Made by a program: the position numbers and the translations under genes. Shown here piece after piece: positions 1 to 11,931 of a stretch of 42,651 bases of DNA. Origin of the DNA: Labilithrix sp. (GTDB taxonomy: Bacteria > Myxococcota > Polyangia > Polyangiales > Polyangiaceae); the NCBI GenBank assembly GCA_028287035.1, contig JAQBQL010000191.1:1-42651 (forward strand), written 5' to 3'. The notes below the pieces were generated by a model, which did no database searches, was not told where the DNA came from, and saw nothing but the letters and a program-made list of their open reading frames with translations. Within the stretch, counting starts at the first letter, position 1, and each line of letters starts with the position of its first letter.

Positions 1-1373
<1,373 letters not shown>

Positions 1374-1517
1374 CAGAAGTTCTTTCCGCTGCTGCTTCCG
1401 AACGGCGACGCTCAGTGCGCCCGCCGTGCTCACACGCTCACGCGTCGCCGCGGAGCTCCTCGTCCTGCTGTTCCCCGCCCGTCGCCCTGTCACCCTCTCG
1501 CGCGGTCCCGCTAACCT

Positions 1518-3482
1518 CTACTCCTTCAGCTTGAGACCGTGCTTCGCCCGCAGCCGCTCCTGTGACTCCCGCAGGAGCTCTCGCTCGGCATCGGAATCTC
1601 CCTGCGCCCGGTAGGTCTCGCGGGAGATCTCGGCTGCTTCTTGCGAAAGGAGCAGCCTCTTTAGCTTGTTTGCGTTGTCGAGCAAGTGCCCTTTCGCTTG
1701 GATTTCGCTCTCGGTCGTGGGAGCCGCGAGGCTCTGGGCGGCGAAGGCTCGGACGCGGGCTTCCAATTGGCCGAGAAATGCGTCCGTGTCCAGCTTCTTG
1801 CCTGCGGAATTCCAGGCTCTTCGGAGCGCCGCCGCGATGCGGACGCTCTCGCCCTCGAGCATCGCGAGCTCGGGCTCGAGCTCCGGATCGTCGAGGAGCA
1901 CTGGCCATTCGATCAGTAGTTTGACCATCTCCTTCCGCTCGGCGCTCCCCGGCGTGCGGGCGACGATGCGGGAGCCGTTGCTCATCTGGGAGACGGCACG
2001 GACGAGGTCGCCCGATGCGGCGGCGACGCGGCGACGCTCGGCCTCGGCCCGCGCGAGCATCTGCCCGACGCTCGTCTCGAGCGCGCGGAAGGCGCCCTCG
2101 CCGGAGCGCACGATGTCGAGCCGGCCGGCGATCATGTCGGTGAAGCCCTTGGCCATCGCGCTGATGACGGGGTCGTCCTCCTCGGCGATGAGCTTGGCGA
2201 CGAACGCGATGCGCTGCTGCTTCTCGTGGGCGTCGGCCTGCGCGAAGGAGTTGTCGAGCGCCATCTCGATGAGCGCCTCGAGGAGGCCCTTCGCGTTGGC
2301 GAGGAGATCCTCGACGCCCTTCTTCCCCTTGAGGCGCGCGAGATCGTCGGGGTCCATGCCGTTCGGCAGATCCGCGACGTGCGCCGAGAGCCCCGCCGCC
2401 TTCACCGCCTCGCGCGACAGGCGCACCGCCTTGCGGCCGGCCTCGTCGCCGTCGAAGAGGAAGACGACATCGGGACCGAAGCGCTTCAGGAGCTTCGCCT
2501 GCTCGATCGTGAACGCGGTGCCGAGCGGCGCGACGACGTTCTCGATGCCGCGCGCGTGGAGCGACACGACGTCGAAGTTGCCCTCGACGAGCACCGCGCG
2601 CTCGGCCTTGCGGATGGCGTGGCGCGCCTGGTGGATGCCGAAGAGCATCTGGCCCTTCGTGTAGATGGGGCTCTCGGGCGAGTTGATGTACTTCGGCGGC
2701 TTGCTCGCCTCCCCGTCGCCCTCGCCGAGGCGCACGAGGCCCGCCCGCGGCTCGACGCGCGGCGCCGGCGGCAGATCCCGGAGCGCCCGGCCGCTGAAGG
2801 CGACGACGCGGCCCTGCGGATCGACGACCGCGAACATCAGCCGGTGCCGGAAGCGATCGTAGTAGCCCGATCCGCTGGAGCGCGGCACGAGCAGACCCAC
2901 GGTCTCGGCGGCGACGGGCGAGACGCCCTGCGCCTTCAGGAACGTGGCGAGGCCGTCCCAGCCGCCGGGCGCGTACCCGATGCGGAACTGCTGGAGCACC
3001 TCGTCGATCTTCGGGTCCTGACCGGGGACGAGGCCGCGGCGCGCGAGCTCCTCGAGCGCGTACTCGCGATGCTCGTTCTTGCGGAGCTCCTGCTCGTAGT
3101 ACGTCGCGGCGAGCGCGTTGACGGCGTAGAGCTCCTCGCGCGCCTTCTTCTGGCGGTCCGCCTCGCTCGACTGCTGGGGCGTGCCACGGTCCTCCTCGAT
3201 GGCGATGCCGGCGCGCTCGGCGAGGGCGCGCACCGCCTCCGGGAACGTGTAGCCCTCGTGCTTCATGAGAAAGTCGATGGCGCTGCCCGACTCCTTGCAC
3301 CCGAAGCAGTGGAAGAACCCGCGGTCCGGGTTCACGTGGAAGCTCGGCGACTTCTCCTTGTGGAACGGGCAGAGCCCCACGAACGATCGGCCTCGCCGCT
3401 TCAGCGACGCCACGCCCTCGGTGATCACGGCCACGATGTCCGTACGTTCGCGGACCAGGGCGATCGTCTCGGCGGAGATCAT
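1518..3482 (-). CDS. dnaG: DNA primase DnaG
   Basis: Synthesises the RNA primers for chromosomal replication at the fork, recruited by the replicative helicase. The 654-residue protein shows the N-terminal CHC2 zinc finger with ligands C38, H41, C59 and C62 (CPFH...HCFGC). The basic RNA-polymerase core motif is seen as DRFRHRLMF (209-217). The Toprim domain has E300 in VEGNFDVVSL and D344/D346 in FLFDGDEAGR. The usual Tyr after EG is Asn here. The C-terminal 250 residues are helical and poorly conserved, as expected for the helicase-binding part. Length is typical (580-660). The ATG at 3482 gives the standard N-terminus (MISAETIALVRERTDIV); no strong ribosome binding site is visible. It is the first gene of a dnaG-rpoD unit and is divergent from atpD. 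Confidence 0.97.
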   Translation of the reverse strand: MISAETIALVRERTDIVAVITEGVASLKRRGRSFVGLCPFHKEKSPSFHVNPDRGFFHCFGCKESGSAIDFLMKHEGYTFPEAVRALAERAGIAIEEDRGTPQQSSEADRQKKAREELYAVNALAATYYEQELRKNEHREYALEELARRGLVPGQDPKIDEVLQQFRIGYAPGGWDGLATFLKAQGVSPVAAETVGLLVPRSSGSGYYDRFRHRLMFAVVDPQGRVVAFSGRALRDLPPAPRVEPRAGLVRLGEGDGEASKPPKYINSPESPIYTKGQMLFGIHQARHAIRKAERAVLVEGNFDVVSLHARGIENVVAPLGTAFTIEQAKLLKRFGPDVVFLFDGDEAGRKAVRLSREAVKAAGLSAHVADLPNGMDPDDLARLKGKKGVEDLLANAKGLLEALIEMALDNSFAQADAHEKQQRIAFVAKLIAEEDDPVISAMAKGFTDMIAGRLDIVRSGEGAFRALETSVGQMLARAEAERRRVAAASGDLVRAVSQMSNGSRIVARTPGSAERKEMVKLLIEWPVLLDDPELEPELAMLEGESVRIAAALRRAWNSAGKKLDTDAFLGQLEARVRAFAAQSLAAPTTESEIQAKGHLLDNANKLKRLLLSQEAAEISRETYRAQGDSDAERELLRESQERLRAKHGLKLKE

Positions 3483-3535
3483 GGTCGAGGGGCGTGACTC
3501 CGTGGGCGGCGCGAGGACGGCAGGCGGGAGGGAAA

Positions 3536-3564
3536 CGACTAGGCGCCGCCCCCCACGCCGTCAA
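3536..3564 (-). promoter_or_regulatory. candidate sigma-70 promoter for dnaG-rpoD
   Basis: On the minus strand TTGACG (3564-3559) matches the -35 consensus at five of six positions. It is followed after exactly 17 nt by TAGTCG (3541-3536), a poor -10 match (TA only). It lies about 55 nt upstream of the dnaG start in the divergent gap. The weak -10 makes this tentative. Confidence 0.3.
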
Positions 3565-3583
3565 GCTGCGCGCAAAACACGGT

Positions 3584-5190
<1,607 letters not shown>

Positions 5191-5197
5191 GCCGCTG

Positions 5198-5719
5198 ATG
5201 GCCTCTCCCGACAAGATCGAGCTCGAGATCGTCACCCCGAAGGGGCCGGCGCTCGCCGCGTCCGTCGACGAGGTGACGGCGCCCAGCGTCGACGGTGAGT
5301 TCGGCGTGCTCCCGGGCCACCTCCCGGTCGTCGCCGTCACCCGAACCGGCATCGTGACGTACCGCCAGGGATCCGAGTCGAAGCGCGTGGCCGTCGGGCC
5401 GGGCTTCGCCGAGGCCGGGCAGAACAAGCTGCTCATCCTCGCCGACGACTTCGCCGATCGCGCCTCGATCGACCCCGTCGTGGTTCGCAAGGACCTCGCC
5501 GAGGTGCAGGCGCGCCTCGACAAGGTGCTCGCGGTGCTCGAGGCCGACCCGGCGAACGACGCCGAGAAGAAGGCCCTCATCGATCGCGAGAACTGGCTCG
5601 CCGTGCAGCTCGAGCTCCACGGTGATCCGCCCGCGGCGACGATGCGCCCGCACCAGGAGTGGGGTCCGCCCCCGCCGGCGCTCGTCGAGGAAGAGGACAC
5701 GAAGGCGGCGCCTCCGTGA
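5198..5719 (+). CDS. atpC: ATP synthase F1 subunit epsilon (AtpC)
   Basis: Central-stalk epsilon subunit, which couples rotation and can inhibit ATP hydrolysis. The first ~85 residues are the beta-sandwich domain, with the diagnostic GEFGVLPGHLPVV near 31-43 and GPGFAEAGQNKLLILAD. The helical C-terminal part follows (VVRKDLAEVQARLDKVLAVLE). At 173 residues it is longer than the usual 130-140. The extra part is a Pro/Glu-rich tail after about residue 140 (HQEWGPPPPALVEEED). It starts 7 nt after atpD, with GAAGTGAG just upstream, and ends in a GTGA overlap with the next gene. Transcription with atpD is very likely. Confidence 0.93.
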   Translation: MASPDKIELEIVTPKGPALAASVDEVTAPSVDGEFGVLPGHLPVVAVTRTGIVTYRQGSESKRVAVGPGFAEAGQNKLLILADDFADRASIDPVVVRKDLAEVQARLDKVLAVLEADPANDAEKKALIDRENWLAVQLELHGDPPAATMRPHQEWGPPPPALVEEEDTKAAPP

Positions 5720-6303
5720 GAGGCCTCCAGGGGACGGCGTCGGTCCTGTTCACGGCGGCGGTCGTCCTGCTCGTGGGGTGGCTCACCTACGAGCAGCTCG
5801 CGAAGCCGATCCCGCACGTGGCCGACCTCGACGGCGGGGCCGACGGCGGCGCGGTCGTGGCATCTTCCGGCGGCGGCGCGGCGACCGACGCCGGCGCGGC
5901 CGCGGATGCCGGGCTCACGACGCCGACGCCCGTCGAGAGCGGGGACGGCGGGCTGTCGCTCACCTTCCTCACCGACAGCGGCGCGCTGCCCACCGGCGCG
6001 CCGCGCACCGTGAAGCTCGGCGTCGTGCTCGTCCAGTGGACCGGCGCGGAAGGCGCCACGGGGTCGGCGCGCGCTCGCCCCGAGGCGCTGAAGCGGGCCC
6101 GCGAGCTCGCCGAGCAGGCCCGGACCGACTTCAAGGCCGCCGTGAAGGCGGGCGACACTGGCTCGTCCGAGGACATCGGGCGCATGCCGCGAGGGGTGCT
6201 CGAGGCGCCCGTCGAGGCCGTCGTGTTCAGTCTTGCCGCAGGTGACCTGAGCGAGCCGCTCGAGACGCCGCGCGGATACTGGGTCGTGAAGCGCCTCGAA
6301 TAG
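5716..6303 (+). CDS. membrane-anchored parvulin-type (PpiC-like) protein
   Basis: Probable peptidyl-prolyl isomerase-family protein facing the periplasm. I place the start at the GTG at 5716, which overlaps the atpC stop as GTGA and puts a membrane segment at the extreme N-terminus (SVLFTAAVVLLVGWLTY, about 8-24). A Gly/Ala/Asp-rich linker follows, then a C-terminal domain from about residue 95. That domain ends with the parvulin signature: EDIGRMPRGVLEAPVEAVV, then FSLAAGDLSEPLETPRGYWV. It is about 195 residues long, so a single small domain without the large SurA/PpiD chaperone module. Catalytic residues are not obvious, so a scaffold role is possible. It is translationally coupled to atpC, an unusual neighbour for this family. 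Confidence 0.7.
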   Translation: MRGLQGTASVLFTAAVVLLVGWLTYEQLAKPIPHVADLDGGADGGAVVASSGGGAATDAGAAADAGLTTPTPVESGDGGLSLTFLTDSGALPTGAPRTVKLGVVLVQWTGAEGATGSARARPEALKRARELAEQARTDFKAAVKAGDTGSSEDIGRMPRGVLEAPVEAVVFSLAAGDLSEPLETPRGYWVVKRLE

Positions 6304-6317
6304 TGTAGATCTCGGGC

Positions 6318-6605
6318 ATGTCCACGATCGACATCACCCGTAATCACTCGCTCCCCATCGACGAAGCCAAGAAGAAGGCCGAGGAGCTCGCGACCGGCAT
6401 GGCCGAGAAGTTCGGCATCGCCTGGAAGTGGGAAGGCAACAGCATCCGCTTCGACGCGTCGAGCGGCGCGGCGAAGGGCACGAAGGGTGAGGTCGCGGTC
6501 ACGGACAAGACCGTCCGCGTCGCCATCGATCTCCCGTTCATGCTGAAGATGCTGAAGGGCACGATCGAATCGAAGGTCAACGAGAAGCTGAACGCGCTCG
6601 TCTAA
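6318..6605 (+). CDS. polyhydroxyalkanoic acid system family protein (PHA_gran_rgn-like)
   Basis: Small 95-residue cytoplasmic protein. The pattern is that of the polyhydroxyalkanoic-acid-system family: an N-terminal ITRNHSLPIDEAKKKAEELA, then KFGIAWKWEGNSIRFDA, and a terminal DLPFMLKMLKGTIESKVNEKL. Members are small proteins found near PHA genes or as orphans, and their biochemical function is not settled. No PHA synthase, phasin or depolymerase is visible here, so a role in PHA granules is not supported by context. It begins 14 nt after the parvulin-like gene, same strand, and is probably in the same transcript. Confidence 0.75.
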   Translation: MSTIDITRNHSLPIDEAKKKAEELATGMAEKFGIAWKWEGNSIRFDASSGAAKGTKGEVAVTDKTVRVAIDLPFMLKMLKGTIESKVNEKLNALV

Positions 6606-6637
6606 CGCGATTTGAGGTATCTTCCCGCGCGCTGAGA

Positions 6638-9600
6638 ATGGCGGGAGATCCGAACGAAGAGCCGGCCGAGGTCGGAGACGCCGGCGACGAGTTCCTGTCG
6701 ATCGCGCCGGACGCGCCGGACGAGATCGGGGACGAGGACGTCGCGACCAGCGCGCCGCCGCCTCGTCCGCCGGCCGTTCCTCCCGTTCCTCGCGTGCCGC
6801 AGGCTCCGCCCCTTCCGAGCTTCGGCCGGAAGGGAGAGGCGCGCCCGCCGCCGCCGCTGCCGCGGGTCGACGCCGCGGAGGACCTGGTCGTGGCGGACGA
6901 GCACGTCGACCTCGAGCACGAGGACGAGCCGCCCGCGCCCGAGGCGCAGCCCCGCGTGCGCGCCAAGCCCCAGGCCGAGCTCGAGGACGACGGCGTCGAG
7001 CGCCCGCACGCGCCGGGTCCGATCCCGGGCGCCTCCCAGCTTCCGCCCGCGCCCGTCGAGGCGATCGAGGCGATGGCCGCCGCGGTCAGCCGGCTGCGGG
7101 ACGAGGCGGCGGCCAGCGGCGACCGTCCGCGCCGCGCGCGCCTCCTCGACGAGGCCGGCGAGATCCAGGAGCGCGGCGGCGACGAGCCGGGCGCCGCCCG
7201 CGACTACCTCGCCGCGTACAACGCCGACACGAGCTTCCGCGAGCCGCTCGAGGGCCTCGTCCGCCTGCTCGAGCGGCGGCGCTCGCTCGAGAACCTCGGC
7301 AAGCTGGTGGAGGCCCTCGTCGCCTCGGCGGTGACGCCCGAGGAGCGCGCACGCGCCCTCACCGAGCGCGCGATCTTCTTCGAGGACGTGCAGGCGGATC
7401 TCGAGGGCGCGCGCGGCGCGGCCCGCGAGGCGACGGAGACGGGCGCCGGGCCTTCGGACCTCGGGGCGGCCTGGCTGACCCTCGAGCTCGTCGCCGCGAA
7501 GCTCGCCGACCCGGCCCTTCGCGAGGAGGCGCTCGCCGGACGCGCCGAGCTGCCGATGAGCACCGCGTGGCGGCAGCTCTTGCTGGTGGACGTCGCGGCC
7601 CTCGCGGCGAGCTCCGGCGACATCGACAGGGCGCTCACCGTCGCTGCGCGTGCCCGCGACGAGGGCGGACCGGGCACGTGGGCGGCCACCGGCCTCCTCG
7701 AGCGGATCACCCGGAGCGAGCCTGGCCTGCCCGGCTCCGACGAGGCGCGTGCCCGCGGCCTCGTGCACGCCGCGACGCTCGAGCACCGCGCCGAGGCGAC
7801 CTGCCGGGCCATCGTCAACGACGCGCATGACGCGCGCGACGCGCAGGGCGACGCGATCGGCGTCCCGCGCCACGTGCGCACCACCGCGCACGCGGTGCAT
7901 CTCCTCCTCCTCGCGGCTTCGGCCCGGCGCGCCGCGGGCGATCTTCCGGGCGCGGCCAGCGCGCTCGACCGCGCGCTCGAGGTGATCGCCGAGGTCAGCC
8001 CGCAGCGCGAGGACGAGCCGACCTCCGGCGGCGCTCCCAGCGAAGGCTCCGTCGCGATCGAGCGGCTGCTCTTGACCGCGCGCATGCGTCTCGCGGAGGC
8101 GACCGGCGACACCGCGCGAGCGGCCGACCTGGCGAGCCGACGCATGGTCGGCGAGACGGACGGCGGCGTCGTCGCGGCGCTCTCGCTGCGGGTCGCCGAG
8201 CATGCCGCCAGCGAAGGCGACGTCCCGCGCGCGCTCGAGGCGCTCGCGCGGGCCACCGAACGCGACCCGGTGAGCGCCCCCGCACGCGCGCTCGAGATCG
8301 ATCTCCTGGACGGGGCAGGCAACCCGGCTCGCTTCGCCGAGGAGCTCGAGGAGCTGTCGCGGCACTACGGCAGCGGCGAGGCCCAGGGACGCGCGCTCCT
8401 CCTCGCCGCGTACGTCTGGGCAGCACGGGCGAGCAACGCCGAGCGTGCGCGCGAGGCGCTCGGTCAGGCCGAGGCGTGCGGGACACCCAAGGAGCTCGTC
8501 GCGCGCCTCGGTCGCAGCCTCGCGAGTCTCCGCGGTGACGACGCGTGGTACGAGGCGGCCACCCGTAGCCTGCTCGAGGAGAAGCCGGCCGGCGAGCTGC
8601 CGATGCTGTGGATCGAGCTCGCACGTCTACGCCTCGCGGCGGGCGACGAGGTCGGCGCCGGCAAGGCCACCGCGCAGCTCCGCGATCTCGCGGAAGGCGC
8701 GTGGCTCGGCCGCGTGCTCGACGGCCTCACCGGCGGCGAGAGCGCCGATCCCGATGCGGACGAGGAGTCGAAGGCGCGCGCCAGGGCTCGGTCGCGGACG
8801 GCCATCGAGGAGCTCGCGGCGAGCGCCGCCGACCCGGACCTCCGCCGGACCCTCCGGATCATGGGCGCGATGCGCGCGCACGCTGCCGGGGACCGCGCGG
8901 CGGCGGTGGCGCACCTCCGCGCCCTCGCCGAGGAAGACGGCGGCGACCCGCTCGTCACGGCGTACCTGAGCGATCTGCTGCGGAGCGACGGCGACCGCGC
9001 GGGCGCGGGCGAGCTCGCGCGCACCCTGGCCGAGGCGAGCGAGGACGACCCGGACCTCCGTGCGGCCCGCTTCCTCGAGGCTGGTCTCGAGCGGTGGCGC
9101 GCCGGCGACCGGCCGGCCGGCTTCGCGATGTTCGAGTCGGCCGGCGGCGCCTCCGCCGCGCCCGTCGTCGCGTGGGCGGCCCGCGGCGTCGAGGTCGATG
9201 CGCTGGAAGGCCGGCGCCGCGCGCTCGAGCTCGGCGGCGCGGACGCGAGCGTGGCGCTCGAGCGATTCGCGCTGGAGTCGACGGCCGGCGATCCCGACGA
9301 CGCGGAGGGCGCGCTCGCCGCGGTCGACATCGCGACGACGTCGAGCCTGCGGCTCGCCGGAGCCCTCGCGCGCATCGTGTGGCCGCGCGGCGCCGCCGAT
9401 CCCGACGCGCTCGGGGCGGCACTCGAGACGCTCTCCTCGGCGGCTGCCGCGGCGGGTGGAACCGAGGAAGGCGCGATCACCAGCACGAGGACGATCGCCG
9501 CGGCGGAGCGGCTTCGCGTCGCGCGCGAGGCGGAGGACGGCGCCCGTCCCGACGACGTGATGGCCGCGGCGCACGAGCTGCTCGACGTCGGCGGTGGGGC

Positions 9601-11929
9601 GGCGGCCGCGCTCGAGTGGCTCGCCGCCGCGATGAGCAGCGGCGACGCCGCGCACGAGCTGCCGGCCCGCCGCGCGCTCGCGGAGCTCGTCTCCGACGAG
9701 GCGCGCGAGGCCATGCAGGCGAGCGCCACGCTGCTCGAGGCGCTCGTCACGCCCGACGTGACGCTGGCGCCGATCGCCGGCACCTCTCACGCTGCGCGAC
9801 TCGCGAACCTCGAGCTCGCCGCTCCCGGCAGCGAGCCGGCTCGTCGCGCCGCCGCGCTCGGCGAGCTGGACGGCGCGCTCGGCGAGGCTGCCGAGATGGA
9901 CGCCCTCGCCCTCGCCGGCTGGTCACGCCTCGCCGCGGGCGACGCGGCGAGCGCGCTCGAGGGCTTCCGCACCGTCACCGCTGCCCGGCCCGACGACCTC
10001 CAGGCGTGGGAAGGCCTGCGCGTCGCCGCCGAGCAGCTCCGCGATCGCGAGGCCTACGCGGTCGCGTGCGAGCAGCTCGGGGGACGCTCCTCGAGCCCGG
10101 CGCGCGGCGCGGCCTTCTGGGAGCAGGCCGCGCTCTCGTGGGGAAAGCTGGGCGAGGCGTTCGACGACCGGGTCGAGGCGGCGCTCGACGCGAGCTTCGC
10201 GCGCGACCCGAGCCGGCTCTCCGCGTTCGACCGACTCTTCCGCCGCGTGCGCGAGCGAAAGGACGGCGCGAAGCTCCTCGACCTCGTCGGACGCCGCCTC
10301 GAGTACACCGACGACGCCGCCGAGATCGCGAAGCTGTACTGGGAGATGGCCCGCGTGCTGCGCGAGAAGGGCGACCCCGACGCGGCCCTCGAGGCGCTCG
10401 ACCACGTCGTCATGTTCGACGAGAACCACGTCGGCGCGCTGGCGCTGACCGGCGAGATCTTCATCCGGCGCGGCATGTTCGCGGAGGCCGCCGAGAAGCT
10501 GGCGCGGCTCGCGACCGTGGCCGCCGCGCCGCCCAAGAACCGGATCACGGCAGGCGTCGCGGCGGTCGACCTCTACGAGAACAAGCTCGGTCGCCATGAT
10601 CTCGCGCTGCAGGTCCTGCTCGCGCTCCACGACGCCCGGCTCACCACCCTCCCCGTCCGCGAGCGCCTCGCGCGCGCCGCCGCCCGGACCGGCAGCTGGA
10701 GCGAGGCGACGCGCATCCTCGAGGAGCTCATGAACGAGCGCGCCGAGCGCGACGGCCGCGTCGAGGCGGCGCGGCTCGCGCTCGCGATCCATCGCGACCG
10801 CCTCCACCACCCCGCCGGCGCGCTCGCCGCCGCCACGAAGCTCCTCGCCGAGCTCCCCGGCGACGGCGAGGCGCTCGACCTCGTCGTTGGCCTCGAGCCG
10901 AGCGCGCCGGCCCGGCGGACGCTCCTCGAGCAGGGGCGCGACGCGATCCTGATGACGCTGCACGAGGCGCCTGCCAGCCTCGACGTGCAGCGGCGCCTCG
11001 CGCGCGTCGCGCATGCCCTCGGCGACGCGAATCTCGAGCAGTCGGCCCTCTCGTGCGCGGTGGCGCTCGGCGGTCCGGACGGATCGAGCGAGCAGATGCT
11101 CACCCTCCTCGGCAGCAAGAAGCCCCGCGTCCCGCAGGTGCCGCTCACCGAGCCGATGCTGCGTCAGGTGCTCGCGCCGGGCGACGAGGGGCCGATCGCG
11201 GATCTCTTCGCCGCGCTGGGCCCGACGCTCGCCGAGGCCCTCGGTCCGTCGCTCACCGCGCTCGGCGTGCATCCGAAGAAGGACCGCATCGATCCGCGCG
11301 CGGGGCTCGCGCTCCGCAACGAGATCGCGGCGTGGGCCGGCGCGCTCGGCATCGCCTCGTTCGATCTCTACGTCGGCGGCAAGGATGCGGGCGGCGTCCA
11401 GGGCATTCCCGGTGACACGCCGGCCATCGTGGTCGGCTCCGGCGTCAACGCGCCGCTCTCACCGACCACGCGCGCGCGCGTCGCCCGCGAGCTGCTCGCG
11501 ATCGCGCGCGGCACCACGGTCACGCGGTGGCGCGACGACGCGACGATCGCGGCGATCGTCGTCGCGGCCTGCAACCTCGTGAAGGTGCCGGTCTCGCATC
11601 CGCCCTACGCCGTGCTCGCCGAGGTGGAGCGTCTGGTCGGCAAGGCCATCGGCCGGCGTGCGAAGGCCGCCATCCTGCCCATCTGCAAGGCGTACGTGGG
11701 CAGCGGCCAGGACGCGCGGCAGTGGGCGGCGCGGGCGCGAGCCTCCCAGGGCCGCATCGCCACCGTCGCGTCCGGCGACGTCGCGGTGGTGCTCGCCGAC
11801 GTCTTCGGCGAGCCCGTGGAGCGCCTCGGGGCGGCGGCGCGCGACGACCTCCGCGCGCACGAGCTGCTCCGCTTCGTGCTCTCGCGACCGTATTTCGACC
11901 TGCGCCGCGCGCTGGGGCTCGAAGGCTGA
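6638..11929 (+). CDS. giant helical-repeat (TPR-like) protein, 1763 aa
   Basis: Function unknown. Residues 1-125 are acidic and proline-rich (PPPRPPAVPPVPRVP...) and probably disordered. From about 130 to 1540 the chain is almost entirely Ala/Leu/Glu/Arg helix pairs of tetratricopeptide type. The clearest repeats lie around 1200-1330 (AKLYWEMARVLREKGDPDAA, then LALTGEIFIRRGMFAEAAEK). The last ~210 residues form a separate domain (TPAIVVGSGV, VARELLAIARG, RAHELLRFVLSRPYFD) that recurs at the end of the next gene. There is no signal peptide or membrane segment, so it is presumably cytoplasmic. The start ATG at 6638 has only a weak upstream TGAG. It is followed 2 nt later by the second giant gene, so the two are co-transcribed and probably partners. 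Large TPR proteins are frequent in myxobacteria, including gliding-motility scaffolds, but nothing here proves that role. Confidence 0.85.
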   Translation: MAGDPNEEPAEVGDAGDEFLSIAPDAPDEIGDEDVATSAPPPRPPAVPPVPRVPQAPPLPSFGRKGEARPPPPLPRVDAAEDLVVADEHVDLEHEDEPPAPEAQPRVRAKPQAELEDDGVERPHAPGPIPGASQLPPAPVEAIEAMAAAVSRLRDEAAASGDRPRRARLLDEAGEIQERGGDEPGAARDYLAAYNADTSFREPLEGLVRLLERRRSLENLGKLVEALVASAVTPEERARALTERAIFFEDVQADLEGARGAAREATETGAGPSDLGAAWLTLELVAAKLADPALREEALAGRAELPMSTAWRQLLLVDVAALAASSGDIDRALTVAARARDEGGPGTWAATGLLERITRSEPGLPGSDEARARGLVHAATLEHRAEATCRAIVNDAHDARDAQGDAIGVPRHVRTTAHAVHLLLLAASARRAAGDLPGAASALDRALEVIAEVSPQREDEPTSGGAPSEGSVAIERLLLTARMRLAEATGDTARAADLASRRMVGETDGGVVAALSLRVAEHAASEGDVPRALEALARATERDPVSAPARALEIDLLDGAGNPARFAEELEELSRHYGSGEAQGRALLLAAYVWAARASNAERAREALGQAEACGTPKELVARLGRSLASLRGDDAWYEAATRSLLEEKPAGELPMLWIELARLRLAAGDEVGAGKATAQLRDLAEGAWLGRVLDGLTGGESADPDADEESKARARARSRTAIEELAASAADPDLRRTLRIMGAMRAHAAGDRAAAVAHLRALAEEDGGDPLVTAYLSDLLRSDGDRAGAGELARTLAEASEDDPDLRAARFLEAGLERWRAGDRPAGFAMFESAGGASAAPVVAWAARGVEVDALEGRRRALELGGADASVALERFALESTAGDPDDAEGALAAVDIATTSSLRLAGALARIVWPRGAADPDALGAALETLSSAAAAAGGTEEGAITSTRTIAAAERLRVAREAEDGARPDDVMAAAHELLDVGGGAAAALEWLAAAMSSGDAAHELPARRALAELVSDEAREAMQASATLLEALVTPDVTLAPIAGTSHAARLANLELAAPGSEPARRAAALGELDGALGEAAEMDALALAGWSRLAAGDAASALEGFRTVTAARPDDLQAWEGLRVAAEQLRDREAYAVACEQLGGRSSSPARGAAFWEQAALSWGKLGEAFDDRVEAALDASFARDPSRLSAFDRLFRRVRERKDGAKLLDLVGRRLEYTDDAAEIAKLYWEMARVLREKGDPDAALEALDHVVMFDENHVGALALTGEIFIRRGMFAEAAEKLARLATVAAAPPKNRITAGVAAVDLYENKLGRHDLALQVLLALHDARLTTLPVRERLARAAARTGSWSEATRILEELMNERAERDGRVEAARLALAIHRDRLHHPAGALAAATKLLAELPGDGEALDLVVGLEPSAPARRTLLEQGRDAILMTLHEAPASLDVQRRLARVAHALGDANLEQSALSCAVALGGPDGSSEQMLTLLGSKKPRVPQVPLTEPMLRQVLAPGDEGPIADLFAALGPTLAEALGPSLTALGVHPKKDRIDPRAGLALRNEIAAWAGALGIASFDLYVGGKDAGGVQGIPGDTPAIVVGSGVNAPLSPTTRARVARELLAIARGTTVTRWRDDATIAAIVVAACNLVKVPVSHPPYAVLAEVERLVGKAIGRRAKAAILPICKAYVGSGQDARQWAARARASQGRIATVASGDVAVVLADVFGEPVERLGAAARDDLRAHELLRFVLSRPYFDLRRALGLEG

Positions 11930-11931
11930 TC

